NCBI GenBank assembly: GCA_900708905.1 | Contig: CAADRB010000061.1 | Coordinates: forward strand, 1,356,485-1,420,484 | DNA from: Hymenolepis diminuta | Taxonomy: Eukaryota > Platyhelminthes > Cestoda > Cyclophyllidea > Hymenolepididae | Direction: 5' to 3' | DNA: 64,000 nt | Part shown: positions 30,001-45,000 of the stretch, in pieces | Layout of the letters: each line of letters begins with the position of its first letter | Numbering within the stretch: the first letter of the stretch is position 1 | Notes under the pieces: generated by a model | The model's input: only the letters and a program-made list of their open reading frames with translations | Told to the model about the DNA's origin: nothing | Databases searched by the model: none | Made by a program: the position numbers and the translations under genes

Positions 30001-33000
30001 CATTAATCACAGTGCTTAATCATTTCATTCAGAGGATATTCACCAAGGTATTTCAAACCCGTGTCATCTACCGTACAAATAAAGCTATTATTATATCTAT
30101 GACGTGCGTACGATTAAAAACTAGTGAACAAATTTGAATCAAGCAACTTTTTATGTTAACCTTCTTCAATTTGATTTGAACGCTTAAGAAAATATTGATT
30201 TTATATATTGCTAAGTGTACGAAAATACATGCTATCTATTTGGAATTTTTTTATTGATAATTTTTGAACTTTAAATAAACTTGCATTTTATTGTTATGCG
30301 ATTTAAGTCAATGGAACTTCAGTATACGGAGTGGATCTCTCGTATCACTTTGGGAAATCCTAAGAGTATCTGTTCTTTAAACAAAATATGCGAAAGACAC
30401 TGATAATGTATTCATTTCAATCGGAAAATGGATTTAACAGTCTAAAATGATACGTATGTTTCTAATCATAGAATGGCTAGTAAGTTGGTTCATTTATCGA
30501 ATGAGAAGGCTTTATAAAAGACGAACATAGATCTAAGATCTTAAATGAAGACATTTGAGGTTTCTCATTACACATTTCAGAATAAAGAAGACTTGGAATA
30601 TTTCAGGGCATTCTTTTTGTTATCTGTAAACATCATTGTCGAGTTAAAATCAGATTGTGACCAACAACGTCGATTACCGTTTCTTAAGTCGTAAATTCCC
30701 ATCTCAATATGATTCGAGGGATTACAATGAAGTGTAAGGCTGTCAACGGTATGCGAAAATAAAGCACCATTAACAGATCTCTGTTTCTCAGGCGCAACGA
30801 TCATCTAATTCTGTGCCAAATTTTTGGTTGTTTTAAGTCTCATAAAAATGTGATTTGAATTTAACATATATGAACCTATCTCTAACGTCGACGCCAGGTT
30901 CAATGCGAGTGTCCTGGAAGTTACTTTTAAAAGAGCTGAGTAGTTAAGAAGCAAAAATCCTGAATCCCATACCTGCAGCTAAAGCCACGTATGAATAGTG
31001 AAATATCTACTATTATTGACGTAAATGAACAAAAGTGGAATTGAATTAGCTTCTAATACGCAGTACCTTGTTTGTCGTTGCCATTTTTAAGAGTTCTAAC
31101 ACTCTTTGTTCATGGTCTGCAAAAGAGGGTATAGATTTCCGACATAACACTCCCTGCATTAACATAAATTTTTTAATTCTAGCTAGTTTAGCATGCCCTT
31201 AAAATTTCATGCGGTTTCCTAAAACTAGAAGGTGCCATGGGAGAAAGAGTACATTATTTAGATTAATAATAATCCATATAATAATTCTTTAATTTTATAG
31301 AGGAGGCAAGTGGGATATAACTAGATCGAAAATCCTGAGCCAAAGGAATAATGATTTTCCAAATGAAACTTAAAGCAAAGAGTTAACATTATCTTCATCA
31401 CCTCTTTTCTCGAGATATTTACGGTGTGTTGAGATAGGCTACAAATGCACTATTTAATAATTCATTTTTCACTCTGAGACGCTAAAAACAAAGGTGAGCT
31501 AAGCTGACTTAAAAATACTCTAATCTACTCTCCGAGTTTATTGCTTGGTTGTTAACTTAACTTAACATGTGATCGATATAATTTCCGGCAGTTAAAATAT
31601 TAAAAGATTTATTCAGGTTTTTGGTCATTGTTTTCATGAGAAGGACAAAAACTTCAGCTGAAATTGGCATACTTTGCGAATTTAGATTAAAAGGGGTATG
31701 ATAGGAAATGTAAAACCTTTAATGCAACCACGTGGTGACAGAATTGATGTTTCAGCATTTTAATATGAAAGTGTAATTTTCCCAATATTAAAAACTGCTC
31801 AGATGAGTAAATGGATAAATGTATAGCATTTGCCTAAAGAACTTATCAATAATACATTAACATGATTCATCGATCTTAATTCATGATGATTTCATCTATA
31901 AAAGATGAGTCATATCTCGTAGGCGAATACTTACAAACCAAATTTGAATAAAATGTTGTAATGTACAGAGTGATTTGAGATTCGAAAGCGTCAAAAGAAA
32001 AGAAGTAAGAGTACCGTGACCTACCTAATCAGTGAAAGGAAATATATTTTCCTAAATATTTCACAAAGATGTCAATGTATTCCCTTTCATAGATTAAGAA
32101 TGGCTAAACATGCGATAACTGATAACATGTAATTGTTCTGTCGTCTGAAATATGTGACGAACGCGACCACTTAATTTTCAGAAGCGTGATGAATATGAAA
32201 ATAAATATGAACTTTAAGCATTTTCGCCTCTGGTATAACGGTGCATAACCGCTATATAACCTAAACTACGCACTAAGTATACTTTGGTTACAGTTGCTCA
32301 GTAGGAAGGTGGAAGGAGTCCTTAACTTGAAACTACGAGTTTTCCTTCTCATTGGCTAAAAAAGTGCACCTGTTTTTGTATAAAATTCACATATAGGGAC
32401 TGAGGATAGTTGCTAAAGACTTCATTTCCAGGAACATCGATCGAAGCAAATTGCGTTCAGAGAATTTAATGTATTCTGCCTGTGACATAGGAATTATTTC
32501 ATTCCATGGTTTATCAAAAAGGGATCTCACATCTCGAATAAAACTGGTATTCGGCTTAATTGCCTTTAAAAGTAAGTTTTAGTCCTCATGTCCTCCCAAA
32601 GAGAATTGTTTTACAACCAGAAAGACGCAAATTACGTCTGTATTGTCAGAGTACACGAGATCGATGTCTGTTAGTATACTTTCACTGAAGTGAAAGGCCA
32701 AAAACATTAATTAATCCTGGTAAACACGATCGATAATATATATATAATTTTAGTTTCTATTTATTTCCACTTTTCTTCCCCTTTATTAGTCAGATAAAAT
32801 TAATGGCACTAGCAAATATTCTTACGATTTTTTTATTTTTCCTTGGATTTTAGATTATTTAGGAATGCACTACGCAGATTACAGATGTTAAAATAAAGTA
32901 TCACACGATGAAAATACCGGGAAAGTGAACATAAAATATTCAAGACAATGCGCTAAAAATGGAATACCAAGGCATTGATGATTCATAGAACAGTGCATTT

Positions 33001-36000
33001 AAATATGGCGGTTTTCTGTAAATTTGATATACTGAATCATACTGCACTGTGACTACAGACATGCATTTAATTAAACATGGGCAAAACGTTTAGGTCTGTA
33101 TTAAAGTTAGTGGCATTTGATTATGGATGCTTGATTCTGACCGCTTAGAAAGTAAAGCACCAAAATTACATAACAGACAACAAATTTTAACTGCCGAAAA
33201 TTTCGAAAGAACTGTATATACTGTTTCGAAAATACGTAGAGTGAACTTGAGTTATTTGACAGCAAAATTTTTGAACCCGAAATAAAGGACTTACTACCTT
33301 TAATAAATCAATCTATAATCTATATAAATTTGAAACATTTCCGTGGAAAGTAATGTTTTTTCACCAAAAATACCTAAATATATCATGACATTTAGTAATC
33401 TAAATCAGAAATGGCAATCCTACGGAATAATATTTTTTCCATTATCCTCAACAACAAACTGGTTAAAATCTTCAACACCACCCTATCTTCTTTCTCTTTC
33501 TCTAATACCATTCCAATAAACAGCATATTCGAAGGAATGACAAGGGGTGGATGGATGCCAAAGGTTTTTGCGTAGAACAACTGTCAAACGATAATGAATT
33601 TTGCAGAGAATGCAAACCAAATGTGCCTAATAAATATCTCCTGAGTTATCCATTAATCAACCCATTGAAAATCCACCCTCACGTCTACACTTCTACCTCT
33701 CCCAGACGCACTTTTCCACTGAGTCATCTGTTTGAATATCGATTATTGATTAATTGGGTTCAGACATTATGCTTAGGCTTAATCCTGTTTAGAACTGTTT
33801 TCTGGGTTCTACTTTACTAATTACTTGGTGGCTCAGTATACAACTCATCAATAGAGTCTCATATTATAGTCAATGTTCATTCATGAGTTAGTATTAAACA
33901 TGCTTAAATCAATGATTATACCACACTCGATTGACCAATTACGGTTATAATTAAGTGCCAATTTCTTTTGAACAACAAACTCATTATTATTTTCACTTGA
34001 CCTTAGTCTACCCTCCCTTTATGGCTTTGACTATCTTCCTTTTTTGTTATTTTTTCTGAATCTACCTAGTCAGAAGATAGTATATTAATGTACGCTAGTC
34101 TAATCTCGACCTTCTTGCGTTTCTGTTGTAATAAAATTTGTCATAATTTAGACAACCACCTGTTAAAACAACAGTACCTTGTCATTATTGTCATCTAGAT
34201 TTGTTTTTCAATCATGACAATAGAAAAAAGTGAACAAATAAACAATTACCTGAAAGAAAAGAAATTAGAACGAACATATTATTCCTTTTAACTGATTGAG
34301 TTTCCCATACAGATTAAGTGGACATTTATTCTTATTTGTCTGATTATGCCGACTTGAATGAATTGTGAGAAAGTTCATATGACTCATTTAGAGTCGAGGC
34401 GGCTATCTTTCTCAGGCAGAACAAACGAACAAAAACAGCTAAGTTATTAAACGGACAAAGAACACTCAGAATGTTTTCGTAGATCTTTGTTTCAATAGGT
34501 CTATTGTAATTTATAAGAAACAGACACATAACGCAGTTTTGCATTCACTAGATTATCTAGGAATGGGAAATTTTTTAATTGGTTAAAATTGTTATCGTAC
34601 AAAAGGGTCAAGTTATCGTTGCCACTTAACCAAACAGTCACGTGTTCAATGCCACCTTAAACGTCAGCCTAACAGACATTGCGTCACAGACAAGATCAAT
34701 TTGAGCGCTCCATTGATCATGCAACGAGAAATATCTCACATAGAATAAAAAGGAGAGGAATTTATCGTTTAATTAGGAATGTGAAGTAGAAGTTCAATAT
34801 AAATTAGAGGCTGCAATTATTACCTCTACCTCGCCGTACAAAGGATAACAGGAAAGGAATAAATGATGGATTAAATCGTCACGGATCCTAGTAAGCTGCC
34901 GGTTGTGTGTAATTGCATTTTACAACAGGTGGATTTAATTTTAGGCTATCAAGAGTCCACGTAAAAGTACTGACAAAAAGATGCTGAAGCACATGATTTG
35001 ATCCAGGTGAATTCGAGACGTGTGTAAAAGGGCAGTAATACATATGAACCCCTGGTATCATTGAATTTCAAAAACAAAGGCTGAGAGATATTTACCGGAT
35101 TGATCACCACAAATCCAGAAATGATTTACCAACTCGATGATATAAAATTCCGTAAAAGGGGTAACAGCTAAACAAGAGGAAATCATGTCACCCTAATTTT
35201 CAATATGAAGAAGACGGCAAGGTTAGATAGGCCTCAAAAATGAGAAAACGAACGACCTAATTAGCAAAGTATATTTACATTCTCTTCCGCATCTCCAAAC
35301 TTTGAATGCACGTATATGATATCAAGACTATTCAGACGAGTTTAAATGTTCTGCACTGTAGTTAGAAATTAACTTTAACAGTAGTTATTAACCTAAGTCT
35401 AGGTTTTGTATAATCGCAAACCGATTGGCGTAATCTGACAAGCTAAGTAACACTCCTTTAGAAATGCTCTAAATGCGTTCTCAACACATCTAAGCAAGTT
35501 TTAACTCAATTAATGTCCTGTTTTTAATCCAATGTGCCCACAATTAGGTTATCCAAAAAGAAGAATATAACTTCTGTCTAAAACATCAAATTATTTTGTC
35601 GCATTATTTTGAAAGAAGCCTTCGTACGGTTAAATATTTGAGCAATATATGAAGTATTAAAAAAGAGTTTCATACGGATTCAATCGAACTTACTTAGCAA
35701 AGAGTGTTTTCCTGAAGGAATGCTGAGGAGGAGCTGGTGTATTGGGGCAAGTTGGTGCGGCGCCAGGAAATATATCATCACCCGGGGTTTCAGGTTGAGA
35801 GGGAGATCCAGAAGAAGTGGGAGCGACATTTGTTATCGATGCGGAGAAAAATCTATATGCAGAGACGAGCGAGGCGCAGAGGGCCAGCGCTAACTGTTCA
35901 CGGGGTACTTCAGTGGCTGCTGAAGTAGACGAGAGCCACCCGATGATTGCCGATGTCGTGGAAATGAAGGACATTGCTGCTGAGGAGGAGGTTGAGGGGA

Positions 36001-39000
36001 ATTGAACCGGATTCAAACCATCTGCAATTCGCTGGAGTTCGTTCACACGAGGACTGATTATTGTTTCGTAGATACTTAACTCCTCATCTCGAGATCGAGA
36101 AAGAGTGAGATCCAAACATTCAGATGGCTTCCAAGTATCAAGTCCTAAGCAAAATATCATATTTTAATCAGGTGCAATAAAATTAATTCAAAAGGAGTGC
36201 ATGAAAATAGGAACTTTCGGAACGATAATTAGGTCGCATTCTGGAAAGAACATTGAAAGCGATTAAGAGAGATGATGTCAGCTAAAAAGTGTATCTAGCT
36301 TTGTTCTTCCTTCATTAATTTCTTACTTATTCGTAAGTTTGTATCTTTTTAGGCAAACACTCATGTATCTAAGTGTAATAACAGAAATGCACGTTAAACT
36401 GTGAGTGCACGTATAGAATGATTCATCAGCAGTGTTCTTATGCACATAGAAACGTCATGAATTTTTTCTCTTACATTTTTATGTGATCTCTTTTGCGGAA
36501 ATGCAACGAGAGAAAGTTCTGTCTGCGACTTTGTTTGAAATGTGAATAGTAATTGTGAAAAAGAAATTAAATCACACGTACCATGCCGAATGTCCTTACT
36601 GAGTTTATCGACTAGGAGTTGGATTTGAGGAAGTACAGCCTCACAGCAACCGTCCAAGATTGTAATACTGTCCCTCGTCGACACAGAATCTTCCATTTGT
36701 TGAACGACTCGGCTGTCCAGTTTCACATAGAGGGGCTAAAGTGGATGTTTAAATGGAATAATCGTGTGAGTCACCATTTTACGGTGATTCATAAAAGATA
36801 TTGTGGGCTATTTTTTTGAAATTCAAGTCCGTATACTTACAGCGCGTTCATGAAGGAAAGTTGTGTATATTTCCATAAGGACTCGTAGACAGTCTTTAGA
36901 AACTTCCTTGCTGTATGTCTGCATCCAGCGATAGTGTTTCGCGACTAGATAGAAGAGCTGTAGCAATAAACAAATACAAAGACTCTGAAATCAGAATTAG
37001 GTAGGATAGACACTTCGTTACATTAGACTAAAATTAGAATACCTATCTAGGGAAGCAAACACAAAAAAAATGTTAGAAAGTAGTGCCATGAGAATCTGTC
37101 CCAGCGCTATTTTCCTCTCGGCATAACAGATTACTCCTGTTGGTCATTTCAGTTTCTTCTGTCACAAGCTTTGTTTGCGAATTCCCCCATTTTTGTGTAA
37201 CTCGAGGACAGTTTGTAACTGTTTATTTATTGAAGAAATGAATGACATTCGGATACATGTTCTACACTGCCCTGGACTGCATAGTTCAATTTTTGAAGTT
37301 TATATGCAGAGAGTGGAATACCAATAATTAAGAAATGCTTTTCAACTATTCACATCATTTAAAAAGATACTGATTTTCCGGAATAAATAGCTTCCAAAGA
37401 AGGAATTTTAAAAGAAATTTTGATTTATCATATATTTGAAACTGAGAAGTCCTGCTATTAATTAAAGTGAGTTATCAAATATCAATTCCTTTTCTCACAA
37501 CGTTTCATAGAGAAAATTTTTTCGGTTTGAACTCAGAAGCTCATAAAATTGGTCTGGGTACAACGATAAACAGCAAGGTTTCAAGATACATTCGTTCAAA
37601 TTTAAATTCTATCAATATCGTGTTTTAATATCTTTGATAGTATGAGTCTGGGAGCGTTCCATTCTAGAAAAGTCAATTCAACCACTTTTACTCGAAAATT
37701 TTACTATTTTTTTCCATACATACATAACCAGTTTTGGGTCCTATCAAAACGAAAAGTAAATATTGAAAGGTATTAAAATAGTAATTGATCGGTTTTGTAG
37801 CAGTCAATGAGGACAACGTCCCAGTCAGTGCTCATGGTTACGATGTCTATTGGTAAACATCCAGGGAACTACTTGGCCAAGAATAAATACTGCTTAACAT
37901 AGTATGTGGGCTTTACGTAGATTTGAAGATTTTATTCCTTGCCTAAGGTGACTTTTGGAGGAAGCTTCCGTTTTACGGATTTAGTATTTGACTTGAGATT
38001 AAAATTCAATTACTATGGAAAAGAAAGCGTTTTAATCCATAAATGCAGCTTTTATGCCAGAACGTAAATAAATTTTAAGAAAATAATATCGATCATTTAA
38101 CTAAAAGCTTGTGCGAAGAACGAATATCAGCAAATACATCCTTATATTGAACCACTTATACCCACTTACTTAAGTAAATGTCAAGTAATGTAATTATTCA
38201 CAATGTGGCTTAAGTGGTACGCACAAGAGAGAAATTCAACTTTCGATTGTTTGTGGAAAATAATAAAAGCTAGTCGACAGTTTCAATTTTTCCCTTTTCT
38301 TCTTCCACCTCGTACTCCTCTTCCACCTCTCTCTCCCCCCTCCAACGTCTCGTTTTCCCACCTCCTTTTTACATGAGAAAATATGACGAGATGACACCTA
38401 ATAGTTATAATCACTATAAAAACGAGAATTAAAAGGTGGCTACAAAGATTAAATTCTTTGATAAAATATTGCTAACTTCCTTTTTAACTAAGACACAGTT
38501 GCATTAATTCCCATCTTATAAGAAAATGTGAAAAAAGGGTCTACATTCCAATACAAGCGTTAGTATTAAGGAATGCAAGATATCCGGAGTAAGCAAAAGC
38601 ACAAACAGAAATCTAAAAACATCTTTGAACTGCATATTTTCTAAAATAGCTTTAAGAGGTTTTTTGATATCTATGTCTACGAATAACAAATCATTAACTC
38701 TAGTGCCCGATTATCTTGATTATATCTCGTTGGAATTTGTCATTTCCGGTGAAAGAACCGAGATCATACCATGACTGAAAAATCCAAATATCGAAATTGA
38801 AAATGTTTTTGTGAAATTCTTTATAAACAAAGTTTGATTCGGATATGCATTGAAACACCTGTTTCGCTAATAACCTTCACCTTAGCAATATCACACTAAG
38901 CTTTTCCAGGGCTTTAAATGCATTGGCCCGTAACTTTTACTACTGGATTTCCAAAAAGGGTAACAACTTGGTGAGACATTTTGATGAATAAGACAAAACG

Positions 39001-42000
39001 AGAAGAGAACTCATTTCATCAATGTGTCACAGTCATGATAAAGTTGATGAGATTCAAATAAGTAATTTAATAGTTATTGTTATGTGAACGTGTTGACGAG
39101 AAAAGGAAATTTTTGAGCCTGACTGACTGAGAATATTCAGTTCCTTTATATATTAATAGGAGGATAACAGAAATGATATTATTTATGTTAATTAATTTCT
39201 ATCAGTCGGTTTGACTCGACAACAACAACCAAGACTTAAGATCCAGTCGAATGAATAGCAACGTGCAGTAGTCCGGAGACACCGGCTGTGGTACATGACT
39301 GACGTTGGGAGAAGGAACGACAGTATACATTATTAGTACTTTGGTCAATAGGTAGATTTGGTTTTCAGAACTGTCCTAACGAGAGGAAAAGATTTGATCC
39401 TTATTAATCAACTTTCGATGGATACAAATAGGCCTTAAATATATGGCAAGATTCCTGATCCATTCAAACACAAACTCGTGCGGATAATATCTTGGGTATT
39501 GGTATCTAAAGACCGTTGTTAGCAAAATAAATAGAATTAAATAATAGTTTTTTCTTTTGAACTGGATTAGGAAGAATGAATAAAGGATAACCACTTACGG
39601 TTGGAGTGAGGTCATAGTTTTGAACAAGGAGATAGTTGATGAAAACAGCAGTTAGAGATGGACTGCTGAGTACAGCGGTAGCCGATTGAAATTTCGCTGC
39701 CAGTCCACATATCTCCTCACGTATTTGCTCCTAAGATGTGAGAGAAAGAACATTTTCGGTTTGGCTCATAGTTTTAAAAAACAAAACTGGAAGATCTGGA
39801 CACTTGATCCAAGATGATTTATCATCAGAGTTTCCGGACAAATGCATAATTGCAAGTTCATCGGATATAAATCACACCGCCACGGATTTTAAACAGCATT
39901 TTACATGACATTTGATCTTACTTGAATTACGCCAAAAATATTTTGGAATATTTGGAGTAATATTTCACATAAATCTTCCATGGTATACTGAAATAAGGCT
40001 TTTAAATTGTCTTATGAATTAATAGGCTCTTAGCAGTCATTTTTCCTTTCTTTCTTAAACTTAAAACTCGGCATGTGAACTAGATATTTCGTACCAAACT
40101 GCGCAAAATAACCTTCCTAATACATTTGGACTTCCCTCATCCGCTAAACAGATACATACAATCTGCCGAATTATAACTTCTCTGTAGTTTGAGGCTATTC
40201 CAAGTTGTCGGTAACTTAATACCGTTAACATCACACCAAGCAGTGGGAAGCAAAAAACACAAAACGTGGCAAAAAACAACATCCCAAACTCATTAGAAGA
40301 AGTATTCAAGGTATTTGATTTAAGTAGAGGGAAAACATTCTGCACACGCTCTTGGGAAAAACTCACATTCTACCGCCTTTCTTGTTTACTGGAATTAACT
40401 AGGGCGGTTGGTCATCAACGCCGCTGGAATGCATCGATGGGCGTCGATCTCGTGACACGTGATTTGGCGGAGGCGCCCGCTGAAACGACGCCACCGACGC
40501 AAATGTACCTACTTTTGATTATCGGTATGCTTTGGCACAGGATTAGTAATTCTCATATCGTACGTGGTCTCTAGGTAGCTAGTCCGTCCTTTCATTACTC
40601 GGTTGGATTCCGCTCTGAAATCTTGACACTTAGTCTGGACACAATTTTTATCAGTCCTATTGACCTTCAATTGTTAATGATATGAAGAAAACTTCAGTTT
40701 CCATAAACATTCTTTAAACATTAAATAAATACTATTAAGAGAAAATTTTATCATTCTTCTCTCTAAAATATTCTATTGTTTCTGAATCATTTACATCTGT
40801 AGATATATTAAAGCGGGCAAACGTAACATAAGTAGGGGATTTATACAACTTATATATGCTGAGGAGAAGTAAGGAGTAACATTGTCCACTATTTAAGACT
40901 GAGGCTGTAATGCCTCATTCATGATAAACGATAATTATACTTACTGTTTCAATTAACTTTCAAGTGATTATTTACAGAGGGGTAGATGTACGTAACCTTG
41001 GCTAATGTGAGACAGATACTTTATAAAGACGATCAAGAATTGTCTTTACAACACTTACAGCACTTATTGTTTCTATTGATTCTCAGTTTTCTTCAATAAA
41101 ATTCATATTTACTAAAGAGTTAATTCATCATATCCAGAGACCAAAATGGGGCTTTCATGAATTTTTGTGCGGAGTTCTTACTAAAACAATTTAAATTTAT
41201 TTCACTAGAAAGACCCGTAATGCACTGGAATTTCATTAACTGTAAGATATACTCCTTCTTATACTTCCGCCTACCTGTTTGGTAGGGCAAAGCGGATATC
41301 CTGAGTTCTATTGATTTTTGTTCTTCTTGAAAAATGGGAGAGAAAAGCGGGGACAAAATTCTTGGAATAAGAATATCATCATCATTGTTTATAGTGACTT
41401 ACAACTTTCATATTGAATTGAATATTGAATACAGCTTAGCAAAGCCTAGAACATTTATTTAAGTCATTAACTTTCACTACAAGAAAGCACTGAATTAGAA
41501 ATCAGGTGACATAGAAATCTAGCACTCTGGTTAAATAGCACTCCAATGTCTCCAGCTCTGATCGCATGTACCGTTACTACGACAATATTTACAATGTGAT
41601 TTTCAGGTGATCCCTGTAGATAGTAGATTGAAAATTCCTATGAAAGTCGTAGTCACTTAGCAACAGATATATATTTAATTATATGGAAAACTAGTTAAAA
41701 GTCTCTTCTAATTTGATAGAGACTAAAAGAGATCTAAGTTGATTGATGCCCCTTTAGAAAGACAATAATTACATATCCCAAAGTGAATGAGACATTCCAG
41801 TATTTAGAACAAGCTTTAATTAACTTCAAAAATGCGACGATCTTGGAGCTTATCAATAATTTTCTGCTGATTGAACTAAGTTTTCTACCTTCTTCACGCT
41901 ATTATATGCATGATCCATCTCTCGGCCTTTTAACCGTTTATCGATCTACTCGTTACCTAGCGTCAGCATTCTGAGTTTTAGTTCGGCAGTTAGTCACTTT

Positions 42001-45000
42001 TTCGGCTTACTAATCTCAAGACTGATTCTTAATTCTGTGGTTCTATACCAGTTTCTATCTTCTTCCGACCCTTTAATAATGGATTTTAAAGCTGGTCGGA
42101 GTGCTAGCTAGAACCTCTTTTGCATTAATGAAACAACGTACATGTGTGACACATAATTCATGGAACCAAGACGAAAAAAAGAAAGAAAAGGCTTGCAAAC
42201 TCACGTCGTCACTATCGTCCTCGTTTAGGGCGCGACCCAGAAAATGACCAATTGGCAAAACTGATTGTTGCGCTGCTGGCGATGCAGCTTGTGTTGGAGA
42301 CGCATTCTGTGCAGATATTGATGAGAAGCTGGTTTGCTGTGTAAATGGGAAAAAACAAATCAGGCGTGTAAATTCATGCTATTGAATTCGTGTATCGAAA
42401 ACGATTGAAAATTGAACATATATTTCGATTAAATAGGTTAAGGTAGTATCCAGATTCTTCAGATGCGTTAGCTCTAACTTTGTCCATTTTGTGCTTGCAA
42501 TTATGTAATGCTTATTCAAGTTTTTCTACCATTACACTTGAGAAAATGAAAACCTTCAAGAACAAAAACTTTATCAAATCAATTCATTAAGGTAAAATAT
42601 TGTGGATTATTGTCAAAGAATTTCATCTTCATCACAAATCAGACATATGGTAGATATTAATATTAATTTAAAAATTGAAAACTTATGTCATGGTCTTCAT
42701 AAACATAAACTAAAGTTTGCTTGCCACAAAGTTACATCTAAGGGTGCTTACGCCAGAAAATTGCTTTCCTTTTGACTATTTTAAAAGAACATTTCAGAGG
42801 TAAATTAAACACCGATGTTTTTTCTTACATAGGCGCCATCGGGAGAGGGTTTGTTGTGTTCGACACACTCGGATTGTCCTCTAGCTAGACGTGACGATGT
42901 CGCATCCGAATAAGCAGCGGAAGAAGGCGTTTCTTCCTCTATCAAACGATTTGGCGGCGATGTAGAAACCTTGAGATGTGANNNNNNNNNNNNNNNNNNN
43001 NNNNNNNNNNNNNNNNNNNNNNNNNNNNNNNNNNNNNNNNNNNNNNNNNNNNNNNNNNNNNNNNNNNNNNNNNNNNNNNNNNNNNNNNNNNNNNNNNNNN
43101 NNNNNNNNNNNNNNNNNNNNNNNNNNNNNNNNNNNNNNNNNNNNNNNNNNNNNNNNNNNNNNNNNNNNNNNNNNNAAGTTGCTATGTCTACGGCATCAGA
43201 CAAGTAAAAACTTTAAAAACAGATGAAAGAAGGAAAACAAGGAAAGAACAGGAAAGGTTTAATGGATTTCAGTCTACCGATGTGAGAAATGCAGAAAATA
43301 CCAATAAAAAGGGCTAAGATGGACTTCAGAACATGTCAACTTGTAAAGAAATTACATTGAAGGCATCACTTTCCTACTAAGGCCATGGGGGAAGTTTGTT
43401 CTTAAGGATTGGTCTGCTGAATAAATGGAAAGTATCTCAAACGTAAAAATATTCAAGAGCATGTCACTTTTTGGCAAACTTCGAAGTTTGTAAACCAGTT
43501 GACACTGAATGCTAAGATTAGTGCAAAGATTGCTAAGCACTGTCATGCAAAATACCTCAAGGCTACAGGTTCCAAAATGAAGTCTGATATGGTTTAGGTT
43601 TCTGATACAATTTCACACAATCACATAAGTGGTTAGGCGTGTTCTTTCCATGTACCAATAAACTATTTGATTTTCAAATATGGAGCTTCTTTTAAAACAC
43701 TCGGTTAACAAATGTGCTAAAATCAAACGTGGCTCTTTCTCTGATTGTAGTCTAGAAGTATTTCAATTTAGATCTAGCCTTGTTTCGATCAATAAAATTA
43801 ATAATCTTAGAGAAAAAAGAAATGCACGCCAAAATGTTCACGGGACAAATTTTATTGAAATGAGCTGAGTGATGGTCACCTATTAAATGCTCAGGCAAAT
43901 GGACAAATCTGTAGGTTTTGTGTGACAATTAAAAGCCCTACTAATTTGAGTTGTCAGTGGCCTTTTTGAAAATGGCCTTCCTAATGATACATTATCTAAC
44001 ACAAGATTACCTCTCAACGAAAACTTGTGTTCCCATAATTATATACCTGGTTCTTCGGATTCATTCTTAAATATGGTGTCTAGTTCACCTGATCAAAATG
44101 TCGCACCAAGAAGCCACATGAAGAGGGATATCATGATGTTTCAATAAAACATTTGCCGAAAGGGGGATATAGTGAAATTGGAAGACCCCGCTTCATTAAA
44201 CCAGGAATTTATAAATAGCTCTAGAGGTGGTTGAAAAATGTCATGGTCAATAATAATTTAGAGGGTTCCATTCATTTAGGGTGACTCGGTGACAATTGCA
44301 CAGGACGTCGATATTCCGGAATTTAGATTTGTAACCATAATCCCAAATTCCTTAAGCCACTTTGATTTCGTCAAAAGGCAAAGGAAAGCATGCACTAGAA
44401 TTGACCAGAGTTAAACAATTGGGCGGTGGAACCATGCCCGTTTTTGGAGTTTCAGAGCTATAAGTTAAGATTCACAATTAATGCGGATCAGCTCCAAGTT
44501 ATTGATTTCTTCTTAAATAAATAAAAAAGAACTGGTTAAATCTGAAGAACGCGCACTAAAATGGAGAATTTAAGGAGCAAATTTTTTCACGTAATCAATT
44601 AAAGTTTTATGGGGATAAAAACCTCAAGGTGTGGTAACGGAAAATCGAAAGAACACCATCCTTTTCTTAAAATTGAAATTTTATTTAAAGTAGCTGGACA
44701 AAAGCAGAGCTTCGAAAGATAAGGCATGGATGAAAAAGGTTATTGACAGTTATGTGAATTTGATATTACTGTGGGCATCAAATTTAATGAAACTTGAATT
44801 TGTGTGACACCCAATTTTATTTGGATAGAGGGCGACAGATATAATAAAGATTTCTGAGATAAAGTTTTATCTTTCGACCGTCCAATGATGATCAAGCTGC
44901 AATGGGTAGTTTGTTTTACCGTTTCGTTTCATTTCAACAGTTTTCAAATGGAATCTTTATAGACATTCCCAAATTAGTTAGTTTAGTATTAAATCCATCT

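Noticed and set aside
41309..41359. Minus-strand 51-nt exon-like segment with a strong pyrimidine-rich acceptor
   Set aside because: Inserted between exons Q and P in the required phase 0, it meets a stop codon.
42971..43226. Open frames through the N run
   Set aside because: Open only because N codons are not stops; no evidence of coding.
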